The notes under the pieces are model-generated. The model saw only the letters and a list, made by a program, of their open reading frames with translations, did not search any database and was not told the origin of the DNA. Shown here one piece after another: positions 15,833 through 23,868 of a stretch of 32,314 nt of DNA (the stretch's first letter is position 1; each line of letters begins with the position of its first letter). The DNA comes from an uncultured Clostridia bacterium (GTDB taxonomy: Bacteria; Bacillota; Clostridia; Oscillospirales; Acutalibacteraceae), in the NCBI GenBank assembly GCA_946637545.1, contig CAMPBI010000005.1, positions 1 through 32,314 of the forward strand, in the 5' to 3' direction. The translations under genes were made by a program, and so were the position numbers.

Positions 15833-16387
15833 ATGAAATCATTAAAGTTCAGTCTTGTAAAAAGATTAATAATAATTCCGCTGATTGTGGCGCTGCTTTG
15901 CGGCTGCGCGGTATATTTTGCGCTCGGCACACTTGGCGGTAAAGCTGAAACAGAGGAATCAGCCGCCGTATATCAGACGCAAAAATTTGACGACTTTTCA
16001 AAGCTGGAAGAGGGCTTTTTTGTCGGTAAAATTATCAGCGGCGGAAATTCTTTTGACATCACATATCTTGACAGCTCCGATAATTCGCTTGTGCTGGATG
16101 AAGCGTCGTCAATGGACGGTAATATAATCATTTTCGGTAATGGCTCCACGGCGCAGCTCGGCAGACTTCGTAATTTAAAAAAGGGCGACAGCCTTAAACT
16201 TGAAATTTATTCAAACGATTCGCGTCAGTACACCGTTCAGTCCGTTAAATACGGTGTAAACGCCGAAGATATTATCAAGACAAAGGGCAGTGGAATGCTT
16301 CTGCTTTGCAGGTCGTATAATGACTTTGCCGCACCGGGCGAAAAACTGTATGCGCTCTACACCGCAAAGGAGGTGCGCGATGAATAA
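15833..16387 (+). CDS. Sortase-like membrane-anchored protein lacking the catalytic histidine
   Basis: A 184-residue protein with an N-terminal hydrophobic anchor (about 11-34) and an extracytoplasmic domain that reads like a sortase beta barrel. The order is GNIIIFGNG (normally ending in Gly-His), a short helix ending RLRNLKKGDSL, the strand QYTVQSVKYGV, an ED pair, then GMLLLC (normally TLxTC) and a final strand KLYALYTAKEV. Cys159 sits at the sortase nucleophile position, but Asn103 replaces the catalytic His, and the usual Arg near the end reads Lys. It is therefore probably not a conventional transpeptidase. It is preceded by AGGAAC and overlaps the following membrane protein gene by 8 bp. 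The sortase relationship is inferred from pattern and spacing only; it could be an unrelated small beta domain. Confidence 0.5.
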   Translation: MKSLKFSLVKRLIIIPLIVALLCGCAVYFALGTLGGKAETEESAAVYQTQKFDDFSKLEEGFFVGKIISGGNSFDITYLDSSDNSLVLDEASSMDGNIIIFGNGSTAQLGRLRNLKKGDSLKLEIYSNDSRQYTVQSVKYGVNAEDIIKTKGSGMLLLCRSYNDFAAPGEKLYALYTAKEVRDE

Positions 16388-17309
16388 GTTTTTTTACAGC
16401 AAATCCTTTTGCACAGTTTTGTCGCTGATTTTGTGTGTTTGCCTTATGGGCACTGCGCTTGGGCTTGTTTCTGTTTTCGCCCTGCGGTCAGAAAAAATTG
16501 TGCAAAACAGCATTTCTTCCCGCTCGGATGAACTTAAAGCGGATTTAAAGGAACGCCTTATGCTCGAAATGCCGGATGCCGACGAAGGAATGATTGAAGC
16601 GTCGCTTGGCAGCGACACAATGGATTTTATTGTCAGCAGCAGCACGAAGAGCATTGTAATTCACAATAAGATTGATTTTTCATCAAGCAGGCAGCTCTAC
16701 AACAGTATTTACAAAGCACTTGCTTCCTACGGCTTATCTTCAGAGGAACTTGGCAATACTGCATCGCTTGAGGTTGACATAATCAACGGATATATGCAAA
16801 CGGCAAACAGCGTTAATACTGATGTGTTTGCAACTCTCGGCAGCACTGCATTTTTTGCTGTTATAGGTGTTTTCGTTGCTGTCGGGGCAGCGTGTGTGTT
16901 CCTTGTTGATTTGATTACAAAGGGCAGGCACAACAAGTATAATTATATCGGACTCGGTTTTACCTGCGCAGGTCTTTCAGGCGTTTCGACAATGCTTGCA
17001 GCAGACAAAAAAGGCTTTTTTAGCGGTGATTTTTATTGCGATTTGCCTGTGTTTAATGCAGCAGCCGGCACCGTGCTCTCACAAACGGAAAAAGCATTTT
17101 TGATTGTAAGCGCGGTATTTTTTGCCATCGGCGCAGCGCTTTTGATTTACAATTATTTCTATTTTACCAAAAAGAACAAAAGGGTAAAAAAGCAGCGCGA
17201 ATCAGTAACAAAAATGCGTGAAGAGTATATGCAGAATTATAACGAAAAAAACACCCCGTATCAGCCTCCTGCAGCGGGCGAACGCGAGGTAATGGATATT
17301 GATTTTTAA
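16380..17309 (+). CDS. Hypothetical four-helix membrane protein coupled to the sortase-like gene
   Basis: I do not recognise this 309-residue protein. Hydrophobic segments lie at about 11-35, 145-177, 185-206 and 240-266. The ~110-residue loop between the first two is probably extracytoplasmic and rich in Ser, Glu and Asp. The C-terminal tail is cytoplasmic, charged (KKNKRVKKQRE) and ends in a Pro-rich, acidic stretch. The ORF track starts at 16290, but ATG 16380 follows AAGGAGGTG with ideal spacing and overlaps the previous stop, so coupling to the sortase-like gene is clear. The two probably form a membrane complex. A long hairpin follows. Confidence 0.65.
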   Translation: MNKFFYSKSFCTVLSLILCVCLMGTALGLVSVFALRSEKIVQNSISSRSDELKADLKERLMLEMPDADEGMIEASLGSDTMDFIVSSSTKSIVIHNKIDFSSSRQLYNSIYKALASYGLSSEELGNTASLEVDIINGYMQTANSVNTDVFATLGSTAFFAVIGVFVAVGAACVFLVDLITKGRHNKYNYIGLGFTCAGLSGVSTMLAADKKGFFSGDFYCDLPVFNAAAGTVLSQTEKAFLIVSAVFFAIGAALLIYNYFYFTKKNKRVKKQRESVTKMREEYMQNYNEKNTPYQPPAAGEREVMDIDF

Positions 17310-17346
17310 CAAAACAGGCATCTCTTAACGAGATGCCTGTTTTGTT
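17308..17346. terminator. Long bidirectional terminator between convergent operons
   Basis: A 17-bp perfect stem (17308-17324 with 17330-17346) with a TTAAC loop. It overlaps the TAA of the minus-strand glycyl radical gene and directly follows the plus-strand membrane protein gene, so it can serve both. Confidence 0.85.
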
Positions 17347-19840
17347 AAAATGAGAGTTCTGTACGCCTTATCAAATCCATTTGAAGCGGTACACTGAGTT
17401 CAACAAAATATGCGCTGTATCCTGCTACCCGCACAAGCATATCCTTGTGCTTTTCGGGATGCTTCATCGCGTCGCGCATCATTGCCGAGCTCATAATATT
17501 AAACTGGCAGTGCATAGCCTTTTTGTCAAAGTATGCAGTGATGAAATTCACAAGATTTTCTCTGCCCTCAATACCGGTCACGCACTCGGGAGGAAATTTC
17601 CAGTTGAGCAGCGTGCCGTTTGTTGCTTTGGTATGGTCAACCTTGGTGACAGAGTTTGCAATCGCTGTCGGACCGAGAATATCGTGCGACCCTGCAAGCG
17701 TGTGGACGGGACCGAGGTTGTCCGAAATCGGCTCATAGTCCTTTCTGCCGTCGAGCGACGCTTTCAAATCCATACCCAGACCGACGTTTGCATTAACCGT
17801 GTATACACCGGGGCAGAATTCGCCGCCGCGCTCGTTTTTGCGGTGAGCAACATTGTTGCAGTAAATGTCAAAAACGGCTTTGAAAAGGTCGTCGGCGTAG
17901 TCGTCGTCGTTGCCGAAATGATGCACCTTTTCACTGTTCACAAGGGCATAAAGCGCTTCATAGCCCTCCCAGTTATTTTCAACTGCGGCAAGAAGCTCCT
18001 TGCCCGTGTATTTCTTTTCGTCAAAAACAAGCTGCTTTACCGTTGACAAAATATCTGCGCAGGTTGCAATTCCGCTTGCCTGCGGACCTGTAAAGTTGTA
18101 TTTTGCACCGCCTGCATTGAGCTCCTTGCCCGATTCAACGCAGTCCTCAAAGAACGCCGAGGCATAGGGGAGGGGCTTCACGGCGCTGTGCGCCCTGTCA
18201 ATGCAGTTGATGTTGCGGCACATCTTTTCCACCCAGTATGCAGTCTGCCTGTTAAACGCGTCAAGCACCTCGTCAATGCTCTTGTAAGTGGTGAGGTCGC
18301 CGTAGTTCGGCGCAAGCGTTTCGCCCTTGCCTGCGCATCTGTCGTAAACCTTGCAGTCCTTGCTGCAGCCAATGCACTTGCCGCCGTTGAGGGTGAGCTC
18401 CATAACCTTTGCAATGTTCATATATGCCGCGTCGTGATAGCCGTATTCCTTACCCGCAAGGTCGGGCTCAACGCAGCCGACAACCTCATAGCAGCGTGCT
18501 TCCTCAATCGACATACCCTTGCCGAGCATAACGGGAATTGCCGCCTGGTCGTTGAAAAGCTTGGGGTGACCGTAGCCAGCGCGGATGCACTCAACAGCCT
18601 TTACCTTGAGCTCATAAGGCGTTTTTTCGTGAATCCTCACGCACATCCACGGGTCCATCATTCGCGTGTGAACAGACGCTTCAAGCAGCATAAATGTAAG
18701 GTCGTTAGTCGCGTCGTTGCCGTCTTTGTCAACTCCGCCGACTGTCAGGCTTTCACCGCCCCAGCCTCTGCCGTTTCGCACCTTTGTGCTGCCCTTGTCA
18801 CGCAGCTTTGACGGGTTTCCGCACTTTATGAACGCACATTCAAGCAGTTCCTGTTCAAACTCTTTTGTCACATTGCCGCGCTGCATATCAGCCTTGTAAA
18901 ACGGATAAAGCCACATATCCATTCTGCCGTATGAAACAGAGTGTCCGTTCGATTCAATAAGCGCAATTGTTGTTACAAAATTCCACAGTTGCAGCGCCTG
19001 CCACATAGTTTGCGGCACGCCGCCCGCAATCGCCTTGCAGTTGTCTGAAATTGCGACGAGCTCCGCCTTCCGTTTTTCGTTGGCTTCAACCTCTGCCATC
19101 TCTTTTGCAAGACAGGAATAGCGCATAATATAATCTTTTGAAGCATTCAGGCTGATAATCATAGCCTCGAGGAATTCAGCGGAATCAGCGTTCTTTTTCA
19201 GTGATTCCTCCGCCTCTTCAATCATACCGTCAAGACCGATTTTCATCAGCCTCTCATAATCCATAACATAGTGACCGACGCCTGCAAAGTGGTACAGGTT
19301 TGTCATATACACTTTTTTGCCGAGCGAGCCGCCCTTTAGCTGTGCTTCGTCAAGCTGCGGAGTAATGCTGTCGGCAACGGTCTTGCCCTCCCAGAACGGC
19401 AAAATCTTCAACAGTTCAGCCTTGTCTTCGGGAGTTATGAAAAACTTATCGTGCTCTCTGTCAGCAAAGGTGCCGTCGCCGTCAAGCTCGTCAAGCAGCC
19501 AGTCAACAGAAAACTCCGGATAAATCGGCGCCGATTTCGGCTTTGCGCAGATATCGCCGATTATAAGCTCGTCGTCGTGAATATAGAGCTTTGCCTCTGA
19601 AAGTATCTTTTTAAGAAAAACTGCCGTTTTCATAACGGGCGAAAGGTCGGGGTTTTCCCTGTAAACCTCGGTGATAACTTTTGCACGGTATATATCAATA
19701 TTGAACTCGCGCTCAAGAAAAAGTTTTCGCAGCTTGTTAACTCTTTCATACGGCGAAAAATCGTCGTGCCCCGACTTGTAGCCGATACCGTAGTTTTTGT
19801 CAAACGGCTCTGTGCCGATGGCAGTTGTTGTGTAATTCAT
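17345..19840 (-). CDS. Glycyl radical enzyme of the Cys-x-Glu (dehydratase/lyase-like) class, substrate unknown
   Basis: An 831-residue glycyl radical enzyme of the pyruvate formate-lyase superfamily. The radical site is VRVAGYSAYF with Gly807, 25 residues from the C-terminus. The thiyl site is GCVEP with Cys456 and Glu458. A CxE motif occurs in diol/glycerol dehydratases, choline lyase, isethionate lyase and arylacetate decarboxylases, whereas PFL has adjacent cysteines; this is therefore not a formate lyase. Just after the active site is an unusual CIGCSKDCKVYDRC segment (Cys489, 492, 496, 502) that could bind a metal. It is last in an operon after an aldehyde dehydrogenase and its activase, with a start one base after the activase stop and AAGGAG inside the activase gene. 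An aldehyde product is plausible from context. No microcompartment shell genes are present. Confidence 0.88.
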   Translation of the reverse strand: MNYTTTAIGTEPFDKNYGIGYKSGHDDFSPYERVNKLRKLFLEREFNIDIYRAKVITEVYRENPDLSPVMKTAVFLKKILSEAKLYIHDDELIIGDICAKPKSAPIYPEFSVDWLLDELDGDGTFADREHDKFFITPEDKAELLKILPFWEGKTVADSITPQLDEAQLKGGSLGKKVYMTNLYHFAGVGHYVMDYERLMKIGLDGMIEEAEESLKKNADSAEFLEAMIISLNASKDYIMRYSCLAKEMAEVEANEKRKAELVAISDNCKAIAGGVPQTMWQALQLWNFVTTIALIESNGHSVSYGRMDMWLYPFYKADMQRGNVTKEFEQELLECAFIKCGNPSKLRDKGSTKVRNGRGWGGESLTVGGVDKDGNDATNDLTFMLLEASVHTRMMDPWMCVRIHEKTPYELKVKAVECIRAGYGHPKLFNDQAAIPVMLGKGMSIEEARCYEVVGCVEPDLAGKEYGYHDAAYMNIAKVMELTLNGGKCIGCSKDCKVYDRCAGKGETLAPNYGDLTTYKSIDEVLDAFNRQTAYWVEKMCRNINCIDRAHSAVKPLPYASAFFEDCVESGKELNAGGAKYNFTGPQASGIATCADILSTVKQLVFDEKKYTGKELLAAVENNWEGYEALYALVNSEKVHHFGNDDDYADDLFKAVFDIYCNNVAHRKNERGGEFCPGVYTVNANVGLGMDLKASLDGRKDYEPISDNLGPVHTLAGSHDILGPTAIANSVTKVDHTKATNGTLLNWKFPPECVTGIEGRENLVNFITAYFDKKAMHCQFNIMSSAMMRDAMKHPEKHKDMLVRVAGYSAYFVELSVPLQMDLIRRTELSF

Positions 19841-19841
19841 T

Positions 19842-20798
19842 TTAATGAATCTCCTTTGTGGTGGTGCCTATTGTGCAATTGATACCGCGGTCTGAAAAGC
19901 ATTTTTTGATATTTTCAATCCTGCTTTCAAACGCGGTTTTGTTGTATTTTAAGTCGCTCATAGGATATGGAATACCGAGCGAGTGGTATTTTTCTTCGCC
20001 AAGCGGCATATAACGCAAAAGCTGAACAACCGAAACTTTTCCGCCGAGCCTTTGTATTATAAAATCCGCCGTTTCGGCAGCATTTTTTATATTGTCGTTA
20101 AACTTTGGAATTATCGGAATTCTGACAATCAGCGGAGTGTCGCACTCGTTACAAAAACGCTCAAAGTTTGACAGTATTCTTTCGTTTGAAAAGCCGACGT
20201 ATTTTGTGTGCATACGCTTGTCCATATGCTTGATGTCCGCAATAAAAAGGTCAGTGTACGGCTCAATCTGCGCTATAAATTCATAGTCCGCTTCAAACGC
20301 CGACTCCACGCAGGTGTGAATGCCGAGATGGCGGCACTCCTTCAGCAGCTCAAGCACAAATCCGCTTTGCATCAGCGGTTCGCCGCCCGAAATTGTTACA
20401 CCGCCCGAGGATTTTTTGTAATACTCGGCGTCTTTTTTTATTATTTCCATAACCTCGTCCACGCTCATAACCTGCCCCCACTGCCTGATAGCAACAGCAG
20501 GGCAGACCTCGGCGCATTTCATACACGAGGTGCACTTTGCTCTGTCAACGCTTTTGATTATGCCGCTTTCAAATTCAATACAGCCTTCGCCGCAGGCGTT
20601 CTTGCAGTAGCCGCAGCTGCTTTCGCCGATACATTTTGACGGATAAATTCCGAGCTCGGCTTCGGCATTTTTGCTTTCGGGATTGCTGCACCACCTGCAG
20701 TCAAGCGGGCAGCCCTTAAGAAACACCTCTGTCCTGATTCCCGGACCGTCATTTATGGTGTAGCGCTGGATATTAAAAACCGTAGCCTTTTCCGACAT
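19842..20798 (-). CDS. Glycyl radical enzyme activase (radical SAM, with ferredoxin-like clusters)
   Basis: A 318-residue radical SAM enzyme that uses S-adenosylmethionine and a [4Fe-4S] cluster to abstract hydrogen from the glycine of its partner. The cluster motif is CPLDCRWC (Cys30, 34, 37) within the activase signature DGPGIRTEVFLKGC. An inserted ferredoxin-like domain holds further cysteines (Cys56, 62, 65, 69, 73 and Cys89, 92, 95, 99), as in activases of dehydratase-type enzymes but not PFL activase. GGVTISGGEPLMQ is the SAM-binding stretch. It begins 3 bases after the aldehyde dehydrogenase stop, with AAAAGGAATCC before its ATG, and directly precedes its target. The pairing with the downstream enzyme is secure. 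Confidence 0.93.
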   Translation of the reverse strand: MSEKATVFNIQRYTINDGPGIRTEVFLKGCPLDCRWCSNPESKNAEAELGIYPSKCIGESSCGYCKNACGEGCIEFESGIIKSVDRAKCTSCMKCAEVCPAVAIRQWGQVMSVDEVMEIIKKDAEYYKKSSGGVTISGGEPLMQSGFVLELLKECRHLGIHTCVESAFEADYEFIAQIEPYTDLFIADIKHMDKRMHTKYVGFSNERILSNFERFCNECDTPLIVRIPIIPKFNDNIKNAAETADFIIQRLGGKVSVVQLLRYMPLGEEKYHSLGIPYPMSDLKYNKTAFESRIENIKKCFSDRGINCTIGTTTKEIH

Positions 20799-20801
20799 AG
20801 A

Positions 20802-22235
20802 TTACAGGATTCCTTTTAAAATAATACATTTCTGCTTTGTGAGTTCGTTAAAGGTTGAATAAACGCCTTCCGTGCCGATACCCGACTTTTTGTATCCGCC
20901 AAACGGCATTTCAAAGCTTCTGAAATAACTTGAGCCGTTAATAACAACGGAGCCTGCTTCAAACTCGTTTGAAAAACGCATTGCCTTTTTCATATCGTTT
21001 GTGAACACGCTTGCACCAAGACCGAACTTTGTGTCGTTTGCAAGCGCAAGAGCCTCGTCATCGTCATCAAATGAGCAGCAGGAAATAACGGGACCGAATA
21101 CCTCTGTGTCGTGCATAACGTCGGCAGAGTAGGGCACATCCGCAATCACCGTAGGCTCAATAACGGTCTTGTCGCGCTTTCCGCCGCACACAAGGCGTCC
21201 GCCCTGCGCAACAGTCATCTGAATCTGCTTTTCAACCTCGATAGCGGCAGACTCGTTTATGAGCGTGCCGATGTCGGTTGACTCGTCAGTCGGAGCGCCG
21301 ATTTTAAAGGTCTTTACCTCCGTTGCAACTCTGCTGACAAATTCATCGTAAAGGATTTTATGAATGATAAATCTTTTTGGCGCGCAGCAAATCTGACCCG
21401 CATTGAAAAATCTTGTGTAAACAGCCTCTTTGACTGCAAGGTCAAGCGACGCGTCCTCAAGAACAATGAATGCGTCGTTGCCGCCAAGCTCAAGCGCAAC
21501 GTTTTTGAGCGTTCCGGCAGATGCCTTTGCCACGTTAACGCCGACTGCAGTTGAGCCTGTGAGCGTGAGCGCCTCAATAATCGGGTTTTCGGATATAAAG
21601 TCTCCGATTTCGCTTCCTCTGCCCGTAACATACTGAACAACGCCGTCAGGAACGCCCGCTTCGTGCAGCAGCATAACAAGTCTGCCAACGGTGAGCGGAT
21701 TTTCCATCGACGGTTTAACGATAACTGTGTTGCCTGAAAGTATTGCAGGTGCAACCTTCTGATTGAAAAGATTGCAGGGAAAGTTGAAGGGGATAACGCA
21801 TGCAACAACGCCGATTGGCTCGCGAACGGTAATAACAATATCGCCGTCGTGGTTTTCCTCCTGACCTGCAGGAATTACCGAGCCGTAGAGGTGCTTTGCC
21901 TTTTCGGCAAATGCCTTCCACGCAATCTGAATATTGTTGATTTCAATTCTTGACTGGCGAATCGGCTTGCCTGATTCTGCAGTGAGGAGCTGCGCAAGCT
22001 CTTCCTTGTTTTCGTCAACGAGAGCAAGGAAGCTGCCGACCATTTCAGCTTTTTTGTAAACGGGAACCTTTCGCCAGCTTTTCTGTGCTTCTTTTGCAAT
22101 AGCGGCGCAGTTGTCAATATCTTCTTTTGTAGCAGAGGGAACAGTGTCAACAATTTCTCCTGTGTACGGATTGTACACGGGCAATTCCTTTTTGCTCGAC
22201 GATGCAACCTGCCGTCCGTTAATAATCATCTGCAT
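20802..22235 (-). CDS. NAD(P)-dependent aldehyde dehydrogenase (lactaldehyde/succinate-semialdehyde-like)
   Basis: A 477-residue member of the aldehyde dehydrogenase superfamily, oxidising an aldehyde to the acid with NAD(P). Visible motifs are the nucleotide-binding IPFNFPCNLF and NTVIVKPS, the general base in ELGGNDAFIV, the nucleophile in FNAGQICCAP (Cys283) and MPFGGYKKSGIG near the C-terminus. The length and motifs fit the non-acylating group that includes lactaldehyde and succinate-semialdehyde dehydrogenases, not the CoA-acylating type found in glycyl-radical microcompartments. It is the first gene of the operon with the activase and glycyl radical enzyme, preceded by a GGAGGAACGC site and a sigma-A-like promoter. 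It probably consumes the aldehyde made by the glycyl radical enzyme. The substrate is unproven. Confidence 0.9.
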   Translation of the reverse strand: MQMIINGRQVASSSKKELPVYNPYTGEIVDTVPSATKEDIDNCAAIAKEAQKSWRKVPVYKKAEMVGSFLALVDENKEELAQLLTAESGKPIRQSRIEINNIQIAWKAFAEKAKHLYGSVIPAGQEENHDGDIVITVREPIGVVACVIPFNFPCNLFNQKVAPAILSGNTVIVKPSMENPLTVGRLVMLLHEAGVPDGVVQYVTGRGSEIGDFISENPIIEALTLTGSTAVGVNVAKASAGTLKNVALELGGNDAFIVLEDASLDLAVKEAVYTRFFNAGQICCAPKRFIIHKILYDEFVSRVATEVKTFKIGAPTDESTDIGTLINESAAIEVEKQIQMTVAQGGRLVCGGKRDKTVIEPTVIADVPYSADVMHDTEVFGPVISCCSFDDDDEALALANDTKFGLGASVFTNDMKKAMRFSNEFEAGSVVINGSSYFRSFEMPFGGYKKSGIGTEGVYSTFNELTKQKCIILKGIL

Positions 22236-22268
22236 ATGCGTTCCTCCAACATATAATTATCCAAAATA

Positions 22269-22297
22269 ATTATATATAATTGAATTACAAATTACAA
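22269..22297 (-). promoter_or_regulatory. Sigma-A promoter of the glycyl radical operon
   Basis: On the minus strand: TTGTAA, a 17-bp spacer and a perfect TATAAT, about 35 bp upstream of the aldehyde dehydrogenase start. It is divergent from the Dlt-like operon promoter. Confidence 0.65.
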
Positions 22298-22370
22298 TAC
22301 ATAAATATACAAATAATTTGCTAAAACTTTATAATTTTTTTACATTTCAGTCTAAAATCAGCAATTTTTG

Positions 22371-22399
22371 TTGACATAGTTGTATATATAAATTATAAT
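22371..22399 (+). promoter_or_regulatory. Consensus sigma-A promoter of the Dlt-like operon
   Basis: A perfect TTGACA (22371-22376), a 17-bp spacer and a perfect TATAAT (22394-22399), the strongest promoter match in the window. The leader is about 30 nt, and the ribosome-binding site before ATG 22435 is weak. Confidence 0.85.
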
Positions 22400-22434
22400 T
22401 TTGAAATGAAAATTATTCTATGAGATGATTCGTT

Positions 22435-23868
22435 ATGAATGACGCAAAAAAATCAGAGATAAAAAAGACCGGCGGATTCCTTTTAAGTGCAATCTGCCTT
22501 TTTTTGGTGTTTGCATTTCTGTTTAATATAGTTTCCACTATCCTTGTTCAGCCGCACGACGACAGAAGCTACTCAATGATTCGCGGCTTTTATGAGGAAG
22601 AGGAAAACTCGCTCGATGCCGTTTTTATCGGCTCAAGCACATCTTACACAGACTGGAACGCCGCAATCGCGTGGGAAAACTATGGCATTACCGGCTTTTC
22701 GTTTACCTCGCCCGCGCAGCATTTTGCCGCGCAGGAGTATCTTTGCAAAGAGGCTCGCAAAACGCAGCCAAACGCCGTTTACGTTTTTAATCTCGTTCCC
22801 ATCTGCGAATATTTTGACGGCGACGAAACATACGGTTATCACGCGCTGCTTGACTATATGCCGCTTTCGCTCAACAAGCTGAAAATGACAAAGGTCCTTT
22901 GCGACGACGCCGGCTTTGACTACAGGGAGAGCGCCGAATATTTTGTTCCGCTTGTAAGGTACCACAGTGCGTGGAATACCTGGGACGGCAGCAATATGCA
23001 CAAGGAATTTGACGGCTACAAGGGAGTTCCTCACTATGTCAGGTTTTTACGGAGCCGATATAATGTTGACGGCGAATTCAAAGAGATAACCGAAAGGGCA
23101 GAGCTCAAGGGCGACCTTGAAAAAATTAAAAACGACGTTCAGAGCCTGCTTGATTATCTTAAGGAGGAAAACGTCAACGCGATGTTCCTTGTAACACCCA
23201 CTGTCGGTAAGGATAAAATTATTTACGAGTGCATTAATTCCGCTGCCGATATGGCAAGGGAAGCAGGCTTTACCGTTGTTGACTTTCAGAACAAAAAAAT
23301 GCTTGAATCAATTGAACTTGATTTTACAAAGGATTTTTATAATCACAACCATCTCAACATTCACGGTGCGCTCAAGATGACCGAATACCTCTGCGAGTAC
23401 CTTACAAATAATTATGACATCAAGGACAAGCGTGAGGATAAAAGCTTTTCTGCCGCGCAGGGCTGGGACGACGTTTTCACGAAGCTGAAAGCAAAAATGT
23501 CACCGTATGTTCTGCCGCAGGAATATTATATGAATGTGGATTATACTTACTCCGCGCCGAGCGTTTCAGTCAGCGTTTCAGACGATAAGGCTGACACTTA
23601 CAACGTTTCGTGGTCTCACGAGGAATCAGCCGGCAGCTACACTCTTTACAGAAAAGACAGATACACGTCGACTTGGAATAAGGTCGCTGAATTTGACGGC
23701 AGCGTCAGCACCTTTACCGATACTTACAAGGTCGAGAATTCCGAAGAGGACGGACCGTACTACACGGTTATTGCAAGCAAAAATGAGGGCGGCAAAACCG
23801 TATGGAGCAATTACAACTACAAGGGCGTTTACATCCCTGCTGACCTGAGAACAGGAGGGCAAAAATGA
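22435..23868 (+). CDS. DltD-like SGNH membrane protein with C-terminal fibronectin III-like domain
   Basis: A 477-residue protein with a membrane anchor at about 14-37 and an extracytoplasmic SGNH-type domain. The Ser block reads VFIGSSTSYTDW (Ser67/Ser68), similar in position to the GSS motif of DltD. The C-terminal block HLNIHGALKMTEYL contains His306. The Asp expected three residues before it appears to be Asn303, so hydrolase activity is uncertain. Residues about 375-470 look like one FN3-type beta domain (YNVSWSHEESAGSYTLYRK), which canonical DltD lacks. It is the first gene of the operon, driven by a consensus promoter, and its stop overlaps the MBOAT start. A role in transferring an acyl group onto a surface polymer is inferred from context. 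Confidence 0.75.
   Translation: MNDAKKSEIKKTGGFLLSAICLFLVFAFLFNIVSTILVQPHDDRSYSMIRGFYEEEENSLDAVFIGSSTSYTDWNAAIAWENYGITGFSFTSPAQHFAAQEYLCKEARKTQPNAVYVFNLVPICEYFDGDETYGYHALLDYMPLSLNKLKMTKVLCDDAGFDYRESAEYFVPLVRYHSAWNTWDGSNMHKEFDGYKGVPHYVRFLRSRYNVDGEFKEITERAELKGDLEKIKNDVQSLLDYLKEENVNAMFLVTPTVGKDKIIYECINSAADMAREAGFTVVDFQNKKMLESIELDFTKDFYNHNHLNIHGALKMTEYLCEYLTNNYDIKDKREDKSFSAAQGWDDVFTKLKAKMSPYVLPQEYYMNVDYTYSAPSVSVSVSDDKADTYNVSWSHEESAGSYTLYRKDRYTSTWNKVAEFDGSVSTFTDTYKVENSEEDGPYYTVIASKNEGGKTVWSNYNYKGVYIPADLRTGGQK

Noticed and set aside
17381-18811. Plus-strand ORFs of 221 and 207 aa
   Set aside because: Both are antisense shadows of the glycyl radical enzyme gene, whose frame carries the Gly807 and Cys456 motifs.
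17345-22235. Link between the fucosidase and the glycyl radical operon through 1,2-propanediol from fucose
   Set aside because: The genes are 8 kb apart in separate operons with no fucose isomerase, kinase or aldolase in the window, so the pathway cannot be supported here.
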